A program made the position numbers and the translations under genes. The notes under the pieces were generated by a model. It was not told where the DNA came from, did not search any database, and saw only the letters and a list, made by a program, of their open reading frames with translations. Below, one piece after another: positions 6,736 through 14,431 of a stretch of DNA of 15,181 nucleotides (the first letter of the stretch is position 1; every line of letters starts with the position of its first letter). Source of the DNA: Legionellales bacterium. Its GTDB lineage: Bacteria > Pseudomonadota > Gammaproteobacteria > WLWR01. Location: the NCBI GenBank assembly GCA_012103495.1, contig WLWR01000016.1:1-15181 (forward strand), read 5' to 3'.

Positions 6736-7467
6736 TCAGTCTCGCTTATCACAATCCACCGCAGTGGTTTTTTTTCGCTTCACCACTGCCTTGGTGATCG
6801 GTTGAAGGTTAATTTCTTCCCATACACAATGGGCATCCGCCGCCAAAACTGCCGCCACCGCGTCGACAATGTGTTTAGGTTGCAAGGCATGCACCCGTGT
6901 ATCTTTCGGAGCAAATGTGAGTTCGGCAAAAAAATCCGTATCGGTCATCCCCGGATTGATCAACGTAACCGACAAACCGCTGTTGGCACATTCTTTGCGT
7001 AAACTTTGACTCAACCCACGCAAAGCAAATTTGCTGGCGCAATATAAACCACCTTGCTTTTCACCAGCCAGTGCCGCCTCCGATCCAATAAAAATAATTT
7101 TGCCACAACCAGCCCGTTTCATCTTTGGTAAAAACGCTTTGACCACCACCGCTTGACTGAGAAAATTCACATTCATCAACCGCTGCATTTGCGCCAAAGA
7201 GAATTGTTCAATCCCACCAAATTGACCATAACCAGCAGAACAAATAATAGCAGCCGGCGGTGGAAGCTCCGTGGTTAAGGAAGCCAATGTCACCGCTAAT
7301 GATTCCAACTGGGCAAAATCAATGACAACTGCTTGATAATGTGGATGCTCAGTCAACACAGTGGGTTGCCGTCGCGCCAATCCCACTACCTGATAATCGG
7401 GCAAACAATATTCAGTAATCGCACGGCCAATCCCGCTGGAAGATCCCGTTACAACAATTGAGTTCAT
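6736..7467 (-). CDS. Short-chain dehydrogenase/reductase
   Basis: A classical SDR of 243 residues. The Rossmann cofactor motif TGSSSGIG is at 7-14. The usual NNAG is CSAG at 76-79. The catalytic set is N101 (NVNF), S129 (IGSEAAL), Y142 and K146 (YCASK). An arginine pair after beta-2 (LARRQ, 30-34) and the lack of an acidic residue there favour NADP(H), by inference. INPGMTDTDFF follows the active site as in typical family members. The substrate cannot be told. I start at 7467 because the protein aligns from MNSIVVTGSSSG and GGTGA lies 5 bp upstream, overlapping the end of the preceding gene. It is the third gene of the nucleosidase/radical SAM cluster, 5 bp after the previous stop. Confidence 0.85.
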   Translation of the reverse strand: MNSIVVTGSSSGIGRAITEYCLPDYQVVGLARRQPTVLTEHPHYQAVVIDFAQLESLAVTLASLTTELPPPAAIICSAGYGQFGGIEQFSLAQMQRLMNVNFLSQAVVVKAFLPKMKRAGCGKIIFIGSEAALAGEKQGGLYCASKFALRGLSQSLRKECANSGLSVTLINPGMTDTDFFAELTFAPKDTRVHALQPKHIVDAVAAVLAADAHCVWEEINLQPITKAVVKRKKTTAVDCDKRD

Positions 7468-7472
7468 AACAT

Positions 7473-8465
7473 TCACCATGGCGTACATTGAAAAATAAGT
7501 TGATCATCCACGTACTGTCGCAAATACGTCTGCACCCAGTCCACCATTTGTTGCTCCCGCTCTGCCTGATAAGACATCACTTGATCACGTTTATGCAGAG
7601 GATGGGCTAATAAACGATCCTGTGGATACAAATCCACCAATCGCTGATACATTTTAGTTGGAAAACGTAATGGCCCAACACTGATGGAGTGGATGCTTTG
7701 GCTAGGAATGGCATGCATGATTTCATCAATCAACTGCTGATACAGTTGAGTAAAATTGCTAGCATAAATCAAAGGATCCAAACGCACCCCTATTTGCCAA
7801 CCTTGATGCGCTAATTGTTGCATGGCGTGAATACGTTTTGCCACCGACGGTGTTTTATGTTCAACTTGTTCAGCAATCACTGCTGGGGTCAAGCTAAACG
7901 CCACCACGCAATTAGGCAATGCCGCGTGTTTGAGCAAACTGCGAATGTGGGTGCTTTTGGTTCTCAATTCCAACAACGCCTGTGGATACTGCGCGAAAAA
8001 AGGTAAAAAAGTATCGATAAATCGCGTCTGACTGTCAAACGCCAACGAATCACAATCGTAACCAGAAAAAAAATAACTAGGCTGGGTTTGCTGCACAATG
8101 GTTTGAGTTAATTCCTCGATAAACGCTTCATAATTAACAAACCAAACCCAGTGCGCACTGGGATACATACCTTGTAGAAAACAATAACGACAATCGTACA
8201 CACAATTGAGCATGTGGGAGAAATAATAATTTTGTTGACCACCAATGCCAAATCCTTCCGGCGTTGGCAACACTTTACGTCCTTGCTTTTCTGCCAAAAT
8301 CAAAGCCGGCTGCAATTTTTGTTGACGGAAATTTTGTCCTTTAGGATTGAAGATTTCGCCGTAATGTTCACACTCAATCACTTGCTTAGGATTCAACCGT
8401 TTCAATGCCTGCCGCACTCGCGGATGTTGTCTGATTGCTTGTTCAACATAAATAATAGCGGCCAT
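7473..8465 (-). CDS. Spore-photoproduct-lyase-family radical SAM protein
   Basis: A 330-residue radical SAM protein. C88, C92 and C95 in NCVYDCRYCFLQG form the CX3CX2C cluster motif. The flanking layout (LPTPEGFGIGGQQNYYFSH before it, FVNYEAFIEEL after it) and total length match the SPL/SplB family, which in spore-formers repairs spore photoproduct in DNA. Nothing here suggests a spore-former, so the lesion or substrate is unknown. The SplB hydrogen-donor Cys lies in ASCTSD. Here the region is SGYDCDSLAFD, with C138 close to that position but not unambiguously aligned. GGTGAG, overlapping the stop of the preceding gene, lies 7 bp before the ATG, 8 bp after the nucleosidase. It probably needs the SAM by-product removed, which its upstream neighbour could do. 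Confidence 0.8.
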   Translation of the reverse strand: MAAIIYVEQAIRQHPRVRQALKRLNPKQVIECEHYGEIFNPKGQNFRQQKLQPALILAEKQGRKVLPTPEGFGIGGQQNYYFSHMLNCVYDCRYCFLQGMYPSAHWVWFVNYEAFIEELTQTIVQQTQPSYFFSGYDCDSLAFDSQTRFIDTFLPFFAQYPQALLELRTKSTHIRSLLKHAALPNCVVAFSLTPAVIAEQVEHKTPSVAKRIHAMQQLAHQGWQIGVRLDPLIYASNFTQLYQQLIDEIMHAIPSQSIHSISVGPLRFPTKMYQRLVDLYPQDRLLAHPLHKRDQVMSYQAEREQQMVDWVQTYLRQYVDDQLIFQCTPW

Positions 8466-8473
8466 GTTTCAAC

Positions 8474-9325
8474 TCACCAATCGTACGCTTGGGTTTCTAA
8501 CTGTTCAGTCAATCGACGAATCAATTGACTGGCGTTCGTACACGCTTGCAACGGCAACGGTTGATCGCTATTGAGCACTTGCCAACGTCGTAACAATTCA
8601 CGCAATTGATGCTGTTGGTAGGTGCTGCAGCGACATTGTTGTTTGACTTGTGTTAACGCTTGCTCAATCAATGTTTGATAGGTTAGTTGTTCAGTGGAAT
8701 AAGCTAACAATCGCTGACAACGTGTTTCAATATACGGCCATTGTGCCTGTACCCATTGCACAACTTGAGAGGATGTTATGCGATGGGTGGGTGATTGTAA
8801 ATTGTCAGAACCAATTTTGCACACTTCAATGTGCTCTTGCGTCACCAAACGGCGTGCTGTAGCAAAAAAACCACTGGCTTCCATATCCACCAACCCTAGG
8901 TCGGGGTAGGTGGATTGCGCTTGATCCACGGTGTGCAATGAGGCGACTTCGATCGTGGGTTTACTAATGAAACTTGGATAATAATTGGTTTGCGTAGCCA
9001 CATCGGTGATTTTGCCAATTTGATACACCTGCCCCAACTCGGCTTGTGCCCCACCGGCAATACCCAAATTAAAATACCCAGGACAAGGGTGCGGGGCAAA
9101 TGCATGCAAAAAAGCAGTCGCCGCACTGCTGGCGACTTTTCCCACGCCACTCACCAATGCGTATATTGTATGTTCTCGATTGGTATAAACATCAAACGCT
9201 CGTAATTGAGGAATTTTGCTTAACTGCAAGCGTGCAATCAACGATTTTAATTCACAGGCCAATGCAGCGACAATGCGCAGTTGTCCTTGCGTCGGTGGCA
9301 ACATGTGGTCAGTTTTGGTTGCCAT
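8474..9325 (-). CDS. MTA/SAH-nucleosidase-like protein (nucleoside phosphorylase superfamily) with extra C-terminal domain
   Basis: A protein of 283 residues. The first 190 fit the purine nucleoside phosphorylase/MTAN fold: AALACELKSL (E25, equivalent to MTAN Glu12), LVSGVGKVASSAAT (57-70), NLGIAGG (86-92), VDMEASGFF with M148-E149, and KIGSDN with D174 as the likely catalytic acid. Enzymes of this group split adenine from methylthioadenosine, S-adenosylhomocysteine or 5'-deoxyadenosine. The last roughly 90 residues (about 195-283) are helical, Gln-rich and not part of the core. They may bind the partner or nucleic acid, which is a guess. GGAG lies 14 bp before the ATG, rather far. It is the first gene of the cluster, so it may clear 5'-deoxyadenosine made by the radical SAM protein downstream. 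Confidence 0.78.
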   Translation of the reverse strand: MATKTDHMLPPTQGQLRIVAALACELKSLIARLQLSKIPQLRAFDVYTNREHTIYALVSGVGKVASSAATAFLHAFAPHPCPGYFNLGIAGGAQAELGQVYQIGKITDVATQTNYYPSFISKPTIEVASLHTVDQAQSTYPDLGLVDMEASGFFATARRLVTQEHIEVCKIGSDNLQSPTHRITSSQVVQWVQAQWPYIETRCQRLLAYSTEQLTYQTLIEQALTQVKQQCRCSTYQQHQLRELLRRWQVLNSDQPLPLQACTNASQLIRRLTEQLETQAYDW

Positions 9326-9385
9326 ATTGGCTGATACTCTCCGAAATAATCAAGGAATATATTCGTACTTGCGTTTGGCTTGTTG

Positions 9386-9425
9386 CTTCAAGCCTAAAAG
9401 TTGCAGCTTGAAGTAGAATGGGTAT
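9386..9425. repeat. Copy 3 of the TATACCCATTC repeat family, with hairpin
   Basis: GCTTGAAGTAGAATGGGTAT (9406-9425) matches the right half of the 40-bp palindrome with two changes. A perfect 8-bp stem, CTTCAAGC (9386-9393) with GCTTGAAG (9406-9413), encloses a 12-nt loop. It lies between the glycosyltransferase stop and the nucleosidase start, where it may separate the two transcripts. No T tract follows the stem. Confidence 0.65.
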
Positions 9426-9437
9426 GGTACCTAACCT

Positions 9438-10364
9438 TTACCTCTCTGCCAACTCACTACTGGCCTGACTTGTCACCATGAATAACTCACAAATAATTTG
9501 CCATATTGAATCGTCTAGCGATTGCAGGCAGCCAGGGTTATTCATCAAAACAGCCAAATGCCTTTGAATGGTGTGGCAGTGCAACCATTGAGTTCGTTTT
9601 TGGCGTTTTTGAGCACCTTGTTGATAGATGGTTAATTTGTGCCGCAAGGTCCTTAAGGTTGCTTGATATTGCACCGGTGTTAAGGACGTCTGTCTTAATA
9701 ATTTAGCCAAAGCATAAATACGAAATCGATCCATCCCCCAATATCGTTTTGACAATTGATCGGCATGGCCACCATATTTTGTCACATAAGGTTGCGGCAA
9801 CCATAGCACCGGCTCGCGCGCGGTGATACGCAACCACAAGTCATAATCTTCACACGCAGGCAAAGCTTCATCAAAATAACCCACCGTGCGAAACACATCC
9901 TTGTGTAATAAAACACTGGAAGGTGAAATGGCGCATAAAGGCAAACTGGCTTCAAACAACCACCCTCCACCTTTTTGATGTTTACGCATTGGATTGACAC
10001 GTTTGCCATGACGAATCCAAATTTCATCGGTATGACAAATTCGATGCTCCGGTTGCGCGATCAATGCTTGCAGCTGTTGGGTTAATTTGTCTGGATGCCA
10101 TTCATCATCAGCATCCAACAAAGCAATCCATTCGCCTTGCGCCGCCACAATCCCTTGATTGCGCGCATGGCTCACTCCGTGCTGTGTTTGCTCTATCAAA
10201 TGCACCATTGGGTAACGTTGTCTAACATCCACCGCGGTACCATCGGTGGAACCATCGTCCACCACAATGATTTCAATCTCACGATATGTTTGCGCCAATA
10301 CCGAGTCCAATGCCCGACGCAATAATAATTTACGATCATGGCTGGGGATAATAACTGAGATCAC
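9438..10364 (-). CDS. Family 2 glycosyltransferase
   Basis: A GT-A fold, inverting glycosyltransferase of 308 residues. It shows ISVIIPSHDRKLLLRRAL at the N-terminus, VVDDGSTDGT (35-44), the metal/sugar-nucleotide DAD motif at 84-86 within LLDADDEW, and the acidic CEDYDLWLRI (171-180) containing the likely catalytic base region. No membrane segment is visible, so it acts at the cytoplasmic face, probably in surface polysaccharide or LPS assembly. The acceptor is unknown. The start is GTG, directly after the uvrB TAA, with AAGG 7 bp upstream inside uvrB, so translation is coupled. The link to a DNA repair gene is probably one of convenience. Confidence 0.88.
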   Translation of the reverse strand: MISVIIPSHDRKLLLRRALDSVLAQTYREIEIIVVDDGSTDGTAVDVRQRYPMVHLIEQTQHGVSHARNQGIVAAQGEWIALLDADDEWHPDKLTQQLQALIAQPEHRICHTDEIWIRHGKRVNPMRKHQKGGGWLFEASLPLCAISPSSVLLHKDVFRTVGYFDEALPACEDYDLWLRITAREPVLWLPQPYVTKYGGHADQLSKRYWGMDRFRIYALAKLLRQTSLTPVQYQATLRTLRHKLTIYQQGAQKRQKRTQWLHCHTIQRHLAVLMNNPGCLQSLDDSIWQIICELFMVTSQASSELAER

Positions 10365-12371
10365 TTACTGGCCTTTTAAACTGTTTTGTAATGCCGTCAA
10401 TTCATTGCGCACTTGCGCGGCTTGTTCGAACTCCAAATTGCGCGCATGATCATACATTTTTTGTTCCAATGTTTTAATGGTTTTGCTTAACTCTTTGGGA
10501 GTCAGCGCTGCGTATTGTGCTTGTTTTTCTGCCACGTGCATCGCTCGTCGATCGGCGGTGGCTGAATCGGCGCGTGCGCCTTCCATAATATCTTTCACAG
10601 CTTTTTTAATAGTTTTAGGTGTGATTTTATGTTGTTGATTGTATTCGATTTGTTTAGTGCGGCGACGTTCAGTTTCATCCATCGCACGCTGCATCGAACC
10701 AGTAATTTTGTCCGCATACAAAATAGCTTTACCATCCACGTTACGCGCAGCTCGCCCCATGGTTTGAATTAATGATCGATCAGAACGCAAAAAACCTTCT
10801 TTATCCGCATCTAAAATAGCTACTAACGACACTTCCGGCATGTCCAATCCTTCGCGTAATAAATTAATGCCCACCAACACATCAAAACGGCCCAACCGTA
10901 AATCTCGTATAATTTCCACTCGTTCAACCGTGTCAATGTCTGAATGCAAATAACGAACTTGTACGCCATGCTCTGTCAAATATTCGGTTAAATCTTCGGC
11001 CATGCGTTTGGTCAAAGTAGTCACCAAAACACGATCACCTTGCGCAACGCGCAAATTAATTTCAGACAACAGATCATCAACTTGACTGGTAGCCGGTCGC
11101 ACCTCCACTTCTGGATCCAACAATCCGGTCGGTCGTACCACTTGCTCAACCACACAAGCCGTGTGCTCTTGTTCGTATTTTCCCGGCGTGGCCGATACAT
11201 AAATGGTTTGCGGTTGGCGCGCGGCAAACTCTTCAAATCGCAGCGGACGATTATCCAACGCCGAGGGCAAACGAAATCCGTATTCCACCAAGGTTTCTTT
11301 GCGTGACCGATCACCACGATACATTGCCCCAATTTGCGGCGTCATTACATGGGACTCATCCAACACCAGCAATGCATCCGCCGGTAGATAATCAAATAAA
11401 GTGGGAGGGGGCTGACCGGTGTCGCGTCCTGATAAATAGCGTGAGTAATTTTCAATGCCTGAGCAATAGCCAATTTCCAAAATCATTTCAATATCAAATT
11501 GAGTACGCTGTTGCAGACGTTGCATTTCAACCAATTTATTTAATGACTCCAATTCTTTCAATCGAACGGCCAATTCACTTTTAATCACATCGATCATTGC
11601 CAATAATTTCTCACGCGGGGTCACGTAATGGGTTTTAGGATAAATGGTAATGCGTGGCAACCGTTGTAATATTTCGCCGGTAAGTGGATCAAAATAGGCA
11701 ATGTTTTCAACTTCATCATCAAACAATTCAATGCGCACTGCTTCCTTGTCTGATTCAGCCGGGTAAATATCAATCACATCACCGTGCACACGAAAACAAC
11801 CACGCTCTAACTGCAGAGGGTTACGTTGATATTGCAACTCCACTAAACGACGCAACAATGTTCGCTGATCAATTTGCTCCCCTCGTGATACATGCAACAC
11901 CATGCTCAGATACGATTCGGGATCGCCCAAACCATAGATCGCTGAGACGGTAGCGACAATAATAACATCGCGTCGTTCCATCAATGCTTTGGTCGCCGAC
12001 AAACGCATTTGTTCGATATGGGCATTGATGGAGGAATCTTTTTCAATATAAGTATCCGAAGCAGGCACGTAGGCTTCTGGCTGGTAGTAATCGTAATACG
12101 AGACAAAATATTCAACCGCATTGTTTGGGAAAAATTCTTTGAATTCACCATACAATTGGGCCGCCAGTGTCTTATTCGGCGCCATGATCATTGCCGGTCG
12201 TTGCAATTGTTGAATCACTTGCGCAACGGTGAAGGTTTTACCAGAACCTGTCACACCTAAGAGGGTTTGCTCAGCCAGTCCAGCTTGTAACCCTTCCACC
12301 AACTTGGCAATCGCTGTTGGTTGATCACCGGCGGGGGTGAACTCAGCTTGGAGCTGGAATTTTTTATCCAT
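10365..12371 (-). CDS. uvrB: Excinuclease ABC subunit B
   Basis: UvrB receives damaged DNA from UvrA, verifies the lesion and recruits UvrC for incision in nucleotide excision repair. The 668 residues match the family length (E. coli 673). Walker A GVTGSGKT is at 39-46, the beta-hairpin region YYDYYQPEAYVP inserts behind the lesion, and the DESH box (LLVLDESHVMTPQ) and helicase motif VI QTMGRAARN are intact. The C-terminal UVR motif (KMYDHARNLEFEQAAQVRNE) that contacts UvrC is present. I start at the ATG 12371 (MDKKFQLQAEF). A GTG at 12380 would add three residues. A strong promoter lies just upstream. The glycosyltransferase follows with no gap. Confidence 0.97.
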   Translation of the reverse strand: MDKKFQLQAEFTPAGDQPTAIAKLVEGLQAGLAEQTLLGVTGSGKTFTVAQVIQQLQRPAMIMAPNKTLAAQLYGEFKEFFPNNAVEYFVSYYDYYQPEAYVPASDTYIEKDSSINAHIEQMRLSATKALMERRDVIIVATVSAIYGLGDPESYLSMVLHVSRGEQIDQRTLLRRLVELQYQRNPLQLERGCFRVHGDVIDIYPAESDKEAVRIELFDDEVENIAYFDPLTGEILQRLPRITIYPKTHYVTPREKLLAMIDVIKSELAVRLKELESLNKLVEMQRLQQRTQFDIEMILEIGYCSGIENYSRYLSGRDTGQPPPTLFDYLPADALLVLDESHVMTPQIGAMYRGDRSRKETLVEYGFRLPSALDNRPLRFEEFAARQPQTIYVSATPGKYEQEHTACVVEQVVRPTGLLDPEVEVRPATSQVDDLLSEINLRVAQGDRVLVTTLTKRMAEDLTEYLTEHGVQVRYLHSDIDTVERVEIIRDLRLGRFDVLVGINLLREGLDMPEVSLVAILDADKEGFLRSDRSLIQTMGRAARNVDGKAILYADKITGSMQRAMDETERRRTKQIEYNQQHKITPKTIKKAVKDIMEGARADSATADRRAMHVAEKQAQYAALTPKELSKTIKTLEQKMYDHARNLEFEQAAQVRNELTALQNSLKGQ

Positions 12372-12402
12372 GATGACCACTTAAGGTGATGATTGGAGCC
12401 GC

Positions 12403-12431
12403 ATTATAATGAGGTTTGTTGTTTTCATCAA
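12403..12431 (-). promoter_or_regulatory. Sigma-70 promoter of uvrB
   Basis: On the minus strand TTGATG (12426-12431), a 17-bp spacer and a perfect TATAAT (12403-12408) give a good constitutive promoter whose -10 ends 31 bp before the ATG. No LexA-like CTGT-N8-ACAG box is visible over it. The -10 lies in the self-complementary ATTATAAT, so a plus-strand TATAAT (12405-12410) could serve the divergent aminotransferase gene, although no good -35 is seen on that side. Confidence 0.65.
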
Positions 12432-12475
12432 AATAGCCTACCATTGGCGCTTTCATTTCGTCTGTGGGGGAAACA

Positions 12476-13663
12476 ATGAGCACCATTACTTTAGCCAAAC
12501 GCATTGCGCGCGTGCAACCTTCGGCAACACTTGCGGTTGCTGCACGGGCGGCTGAATTGAAAGCTGCGGGAAAAGACATCATCAGTTTGAGCACCGGCGA
12601 ACCGGATTTCGATACGCCAGAATCGATTAAGCAAGCTGCGATCACAGCCATGCAAGCTGGTCACACTAAATACACAGCGGTGGATGGTATTGCTGAATTG
12701 AAACAAGCCATCATTCACAAGTTTCAACGCGACAATCAGTTAACCTACGCCGCCAACCAAATTTTGGTTTCCTCCGGAGCAAAACACAGTTTGTATAACT
12801 TGATGCAAGCATTGTTAGACGCGGGTGATGAAGTTATTATCCCAGCACCTTATTGGGTTTCTTATCCCGATATGGTGAAATTAGCCGATGCCACCCCAGT
12901 AACGGTCACTAGCACCATCGCCCAAGATTTTAAAATTACCCCTCAACAATTGGCCCAAGCGATCACTCCTCGTACCAAGTTATTCATTTTAAACAGCCCC
13001 TCCAACCCCACCGGTAAAATTTATAGTCGCGCGGAATTAGCAGCATTGGCAGATGTGTTGTTACAACACCCACAAGTGATCACTGTCACCGATGATATTT
13101 ATGAAAACATTATGTGGACCCAAGAACCTTTTAGCAATTTAGCCATGGTTTGTCCGGAACTTTACGATCGCATCATCGTTGTCAATGGGGTCTCTAAATT
13201 GTACGCCATGACCGGTTGGCGCATTGGCTACGCCGCGGGTGCCGCCAATGTGATTGCCGGCATGAAAAAAATGCAATCGCAAAGCACCTCTTGTCCAACA
13301 TCAATCGCTCAATACGCGGCTGCCGCAGCCATCGGGGGCGATCAATCGCTCACCCAACCAATGATTGAAGCGTTTCACCAACGCCATGATTATGTGTATC
13401 AACGATTGTCTGCCTTGACGACGATCAACGTCACACCAGCCGATGGGACTTTTTACATTTTTCCCGATTGCCAATCTTTGATTGCTCAAAAAGGCTTGGC
13501 CGATGATGTGGCATTGGCCGAAGCCTTATTAAATGAATGCGGCATCGCCGTGGTTCCCGGCACTGCTTTTGGCAGTCCCAACTGCATTCGATTATCGTTC
13601 GCAACCAGCATGACTTTGTTGCAAACTGCGTTGGATCGGCTAAGTGAATTTGCGACAAGTTGA
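12476..13663 (+). CDS. Class I pyridoxal-phosphate aminotransferase (aspartate aminotransferase type)
   Basis: A cytoplasmic fold-type I PLP enzyme of 395 residues, transferring amino groups between aspartate and 2-oxoglutarate. In some members of this I-beta branch it also acts on prephenate. Visible motifs are TGEPDFDTP (40-48), YTAVDGIAELK, NSPSNPTG (173-180), TDDIYE (205-210, D206 and Y209 contacting PLP), and VSKLYAMTGWRIGY with the Schiff-base lysine K241. The substrate-carboxylate arginine is in NCIRLSFATS near the end. I chose the ATG at 12476 (MSTITLAKRI), with GGGGGA upstream. A GTG at 12464 would add four residues that do not align. It diverges from uvrB. Which amino acid it serves in vivo cannot be told. 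Confidence 0.92.
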   Translation: MSTITLAKRIARVQPSATLAVAARAAELKAAGKDIISLSTGEPDFDTPESIKQAAITAMQAGHTKYTAVDGIAELKQAIIHKFQRDNQLTYAANQILVSSGAKHSLYNLMQALLDAGDEVIIPAPYWVSYPDMVKLADATPVTVTSTIAQDFKITPQQLAQAITPRTKLFILNSPSNPTGKIYSRAELAALADVLLQHPQVITVTDDIYENIMWTQEPFSNLAMVCPELYDRIIVVNGVSKLYAMTGWRIGYAAGAANVIAGMKKMQSQSTSCPTSIAQYAAAAAIGGDQSLTQPMIEAFHQRHDYVYQRLSALTTINVTPADGTFYIFPDCQSLIAQKGLADDVALAEALLNECGIAVVPGTAFGSPNCIRLSFATSMTLLQTALDRLSEFATS

Positions 13664-13823
13664 GGTGGGCACTTCAAATGGAAGACTCAAGAAAGGCCCT
13701 GTTTGTCCACACCCCCTTTCATAATTTCTTGCCTCTCACGCATGTTGATAAGCTCTATAATTTTATCGCAACCTGAAGGAAATCAATTGAGTCAATTTAT
13801 GAAAATTCAGGCGAATATCTACC
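13664..13823. other. Intergenic stretch after the aminotransferase, nothing clear
   Basis: No coding frame, strong terminator hairpin or repeat copy is visible. CACTTCAAATGG near 13670 resembles the core of the dispersed repeat only loosely. Confidence 0.4.
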
Positions 13824-13852
13824 TTGACTTCGCCAGTTGATCACTTTACCAT
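13824..13852 (+). promoter_or_regulatory. Probable promoter of tRNA-Asn
   Basis: TTGACT (13824-13829), a 17-bp spacer and TACCAT (13847-13852) lie 11 bp before the mature tRNA 5' end, the usual distance for a tRNA promoter. Confidence 0.5.
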
Positions 13853-13863
13853 CACCTTCCCAT

Positions 13864-13938
13864 TCCCCGGTAGCTCAGTGGTAGAGCGGGTGGCTGTTAA
13901 CCACTAGGTCGGCGGTTCGAGCCCGTCCCGGGGAGCCA
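13864..13938 (+). tRNA. tRNA-Asn (GTT)
   Basis: A complete 75-nt cloverleaf with encoded CCA (13936-13938). The acceptor TCCCCGG pairs with CCGGGGA and the discriminator is G. The anticodon stem GGTGG/CCACT holds the loop CTGTTAA with anticodon GTT (13896-13898). The T stem GGCGG/CCGTC flanks TTCGAGC. tRNA-Asn genes are common integration targets, and the sequence beyond it changes to AT-rich repeat-laden DNA, but no second copy of the tRNA 3' end is visible in the window. Confidence 0.97.
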
Positions 13939-14011
13939 CTTTTCATATCAGAGCATCATGACTTCGTAAGAACGCATCGATATACACGTCAACAGTTTCC
14001 AATCATCACCA

Positions 14012-14040
14012 CAGCCAAGCCATAATCAAAGATTTGGCTG
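14012..14040 (+). terminator. Weak possible terminator after tRNA-Asn
   Basis: CAGCCAA (14012-14018) pairs with TTGGCTG (14034-14040) around a 15-nt loop, with TTTTT five bases later. The stem is short and the T run displaced, so this is tentative. Confidence 0.25.
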
Positions 14041-14113
14041 CACTGTTTTTCAATAACTTTTGTATCTATTCACCGAAAATTTCAAACCTCGGAGAAAAAT
14101 CCACTTTGGAATC

Positions 14114-14209
14114 GGAATCGGGGGACAGTATACTTATTTCCAAATTATTTCAGAGACATGAGGAATCGGGGGACAGTATACTTATTTCCAAATTATTTCA
14201 GAGACATGA
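14114..14209 (+). repeat. Perfect 48-bp tandem duplication of a repeat-element left end
   Basis: Positions 14114-14161 and 14162-14209 are identical over 48 bp. The unit is the left end of the 91-bp element (GGAATCGGGGGACAGTATAC onward), so the second copy continues into a full element and the first is truncated. The small frame across it simply reads the repeat and is not a credible gene. Confidence 0.9.
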
Positions 14210-14254
14210 AGCTCTAAAATATAGAAACTAAATTATGTATACTGTCCCCCGATT
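14164..14254. mobile_element. 91-bp REP/MITE-like element, copy A
   Basis: Perfect 18-bp terminal inverted repeats: AATCGGGGGACAGTATAC (14164-14181) and its reverse complement (14237-14254). The interior is AT-rich and non-coding. Ends with GGGGACAG recall those mobilised by REP-associated IS200-like tyrosine transposases, by family resemblance. Copy B at 14323 is identical except for one base (ACATGA versus ACATAA), and identity continues six bases (TAACGA) past the right end. Confidence 0.8.
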
Positions 14255-14270
14255 TAACGATTTAAAAATT

Positions 14271-14297
14271 TAATTATGTATACTGTCCCCCGATTTA
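14271..14297 (-). mobile_element. Solitary right end of the REP/MITE-like element
   Basis: AATTATGTATACTGTCCCCC followed by GATTT repeats the right end of copies A and B without an adjacent partner. The 18-bp arm is at 14278-14295. It may be a solo REP or the remains of a third element. The spacer 14298-14322 has no similarity to the repeats. Confidence 0.7.
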
Positions 14298-14322
14298 AAA
14301 GTAACCGGAATGGTCATATACA

Positions 14323-14413
14323 AATCGGGGGACAGTATACTTATTTCCAAATTATTTCAGAGACATAAAGCTCTAAAATATAGAAACTAAATTATGTATA
14401 CTGTCCCCCGATT
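14323..14413. mobile_element. 91-bp REP/MITE-like element, copy B
   Basis: Same length and 18-bp terminal inverted repeats (14323-14340 and 14396-14413) as copy A, in the same orientation, one base different in 91. Such near identity implies recent duplication or transposition. It ends 18 bp before the stop codon of the gene on the minus strand, so its hairpin may lie in or just after that mRNA's 3' untranslated end. Confidence 0.8.
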
Positions 14414-14431
14414 TAACGAATAAATTTCACC

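Noticed and set aside
12380..12470. LexA (SOS) box at uvrB
   Set aside because: No CTGT-N8-ACAG or close variant was found around the promoter.
13666..13692. Fourth copy of the TATACCCATTC repeat
   Set aside because: Only CACTTCAA and TGGAA resemble it; the terminal TATACCC and the inverted arm are absent.
14034..14231. Plus-strand frame of 65 codons with an internal exact repeat (ESGDSILISKLFQRHE)
   Set aside because: It only translates the 48-bp tandem duplication and the element; no ribosome site, and the repeats have inverted-repeat structure typical of non-coding elements.
14114..14413. CRISPR array
   Set aside because: Units are 48 or 91 bp, contiguous or irregularly spaced and inverted, with no uniform unique spacers and no cas genes.
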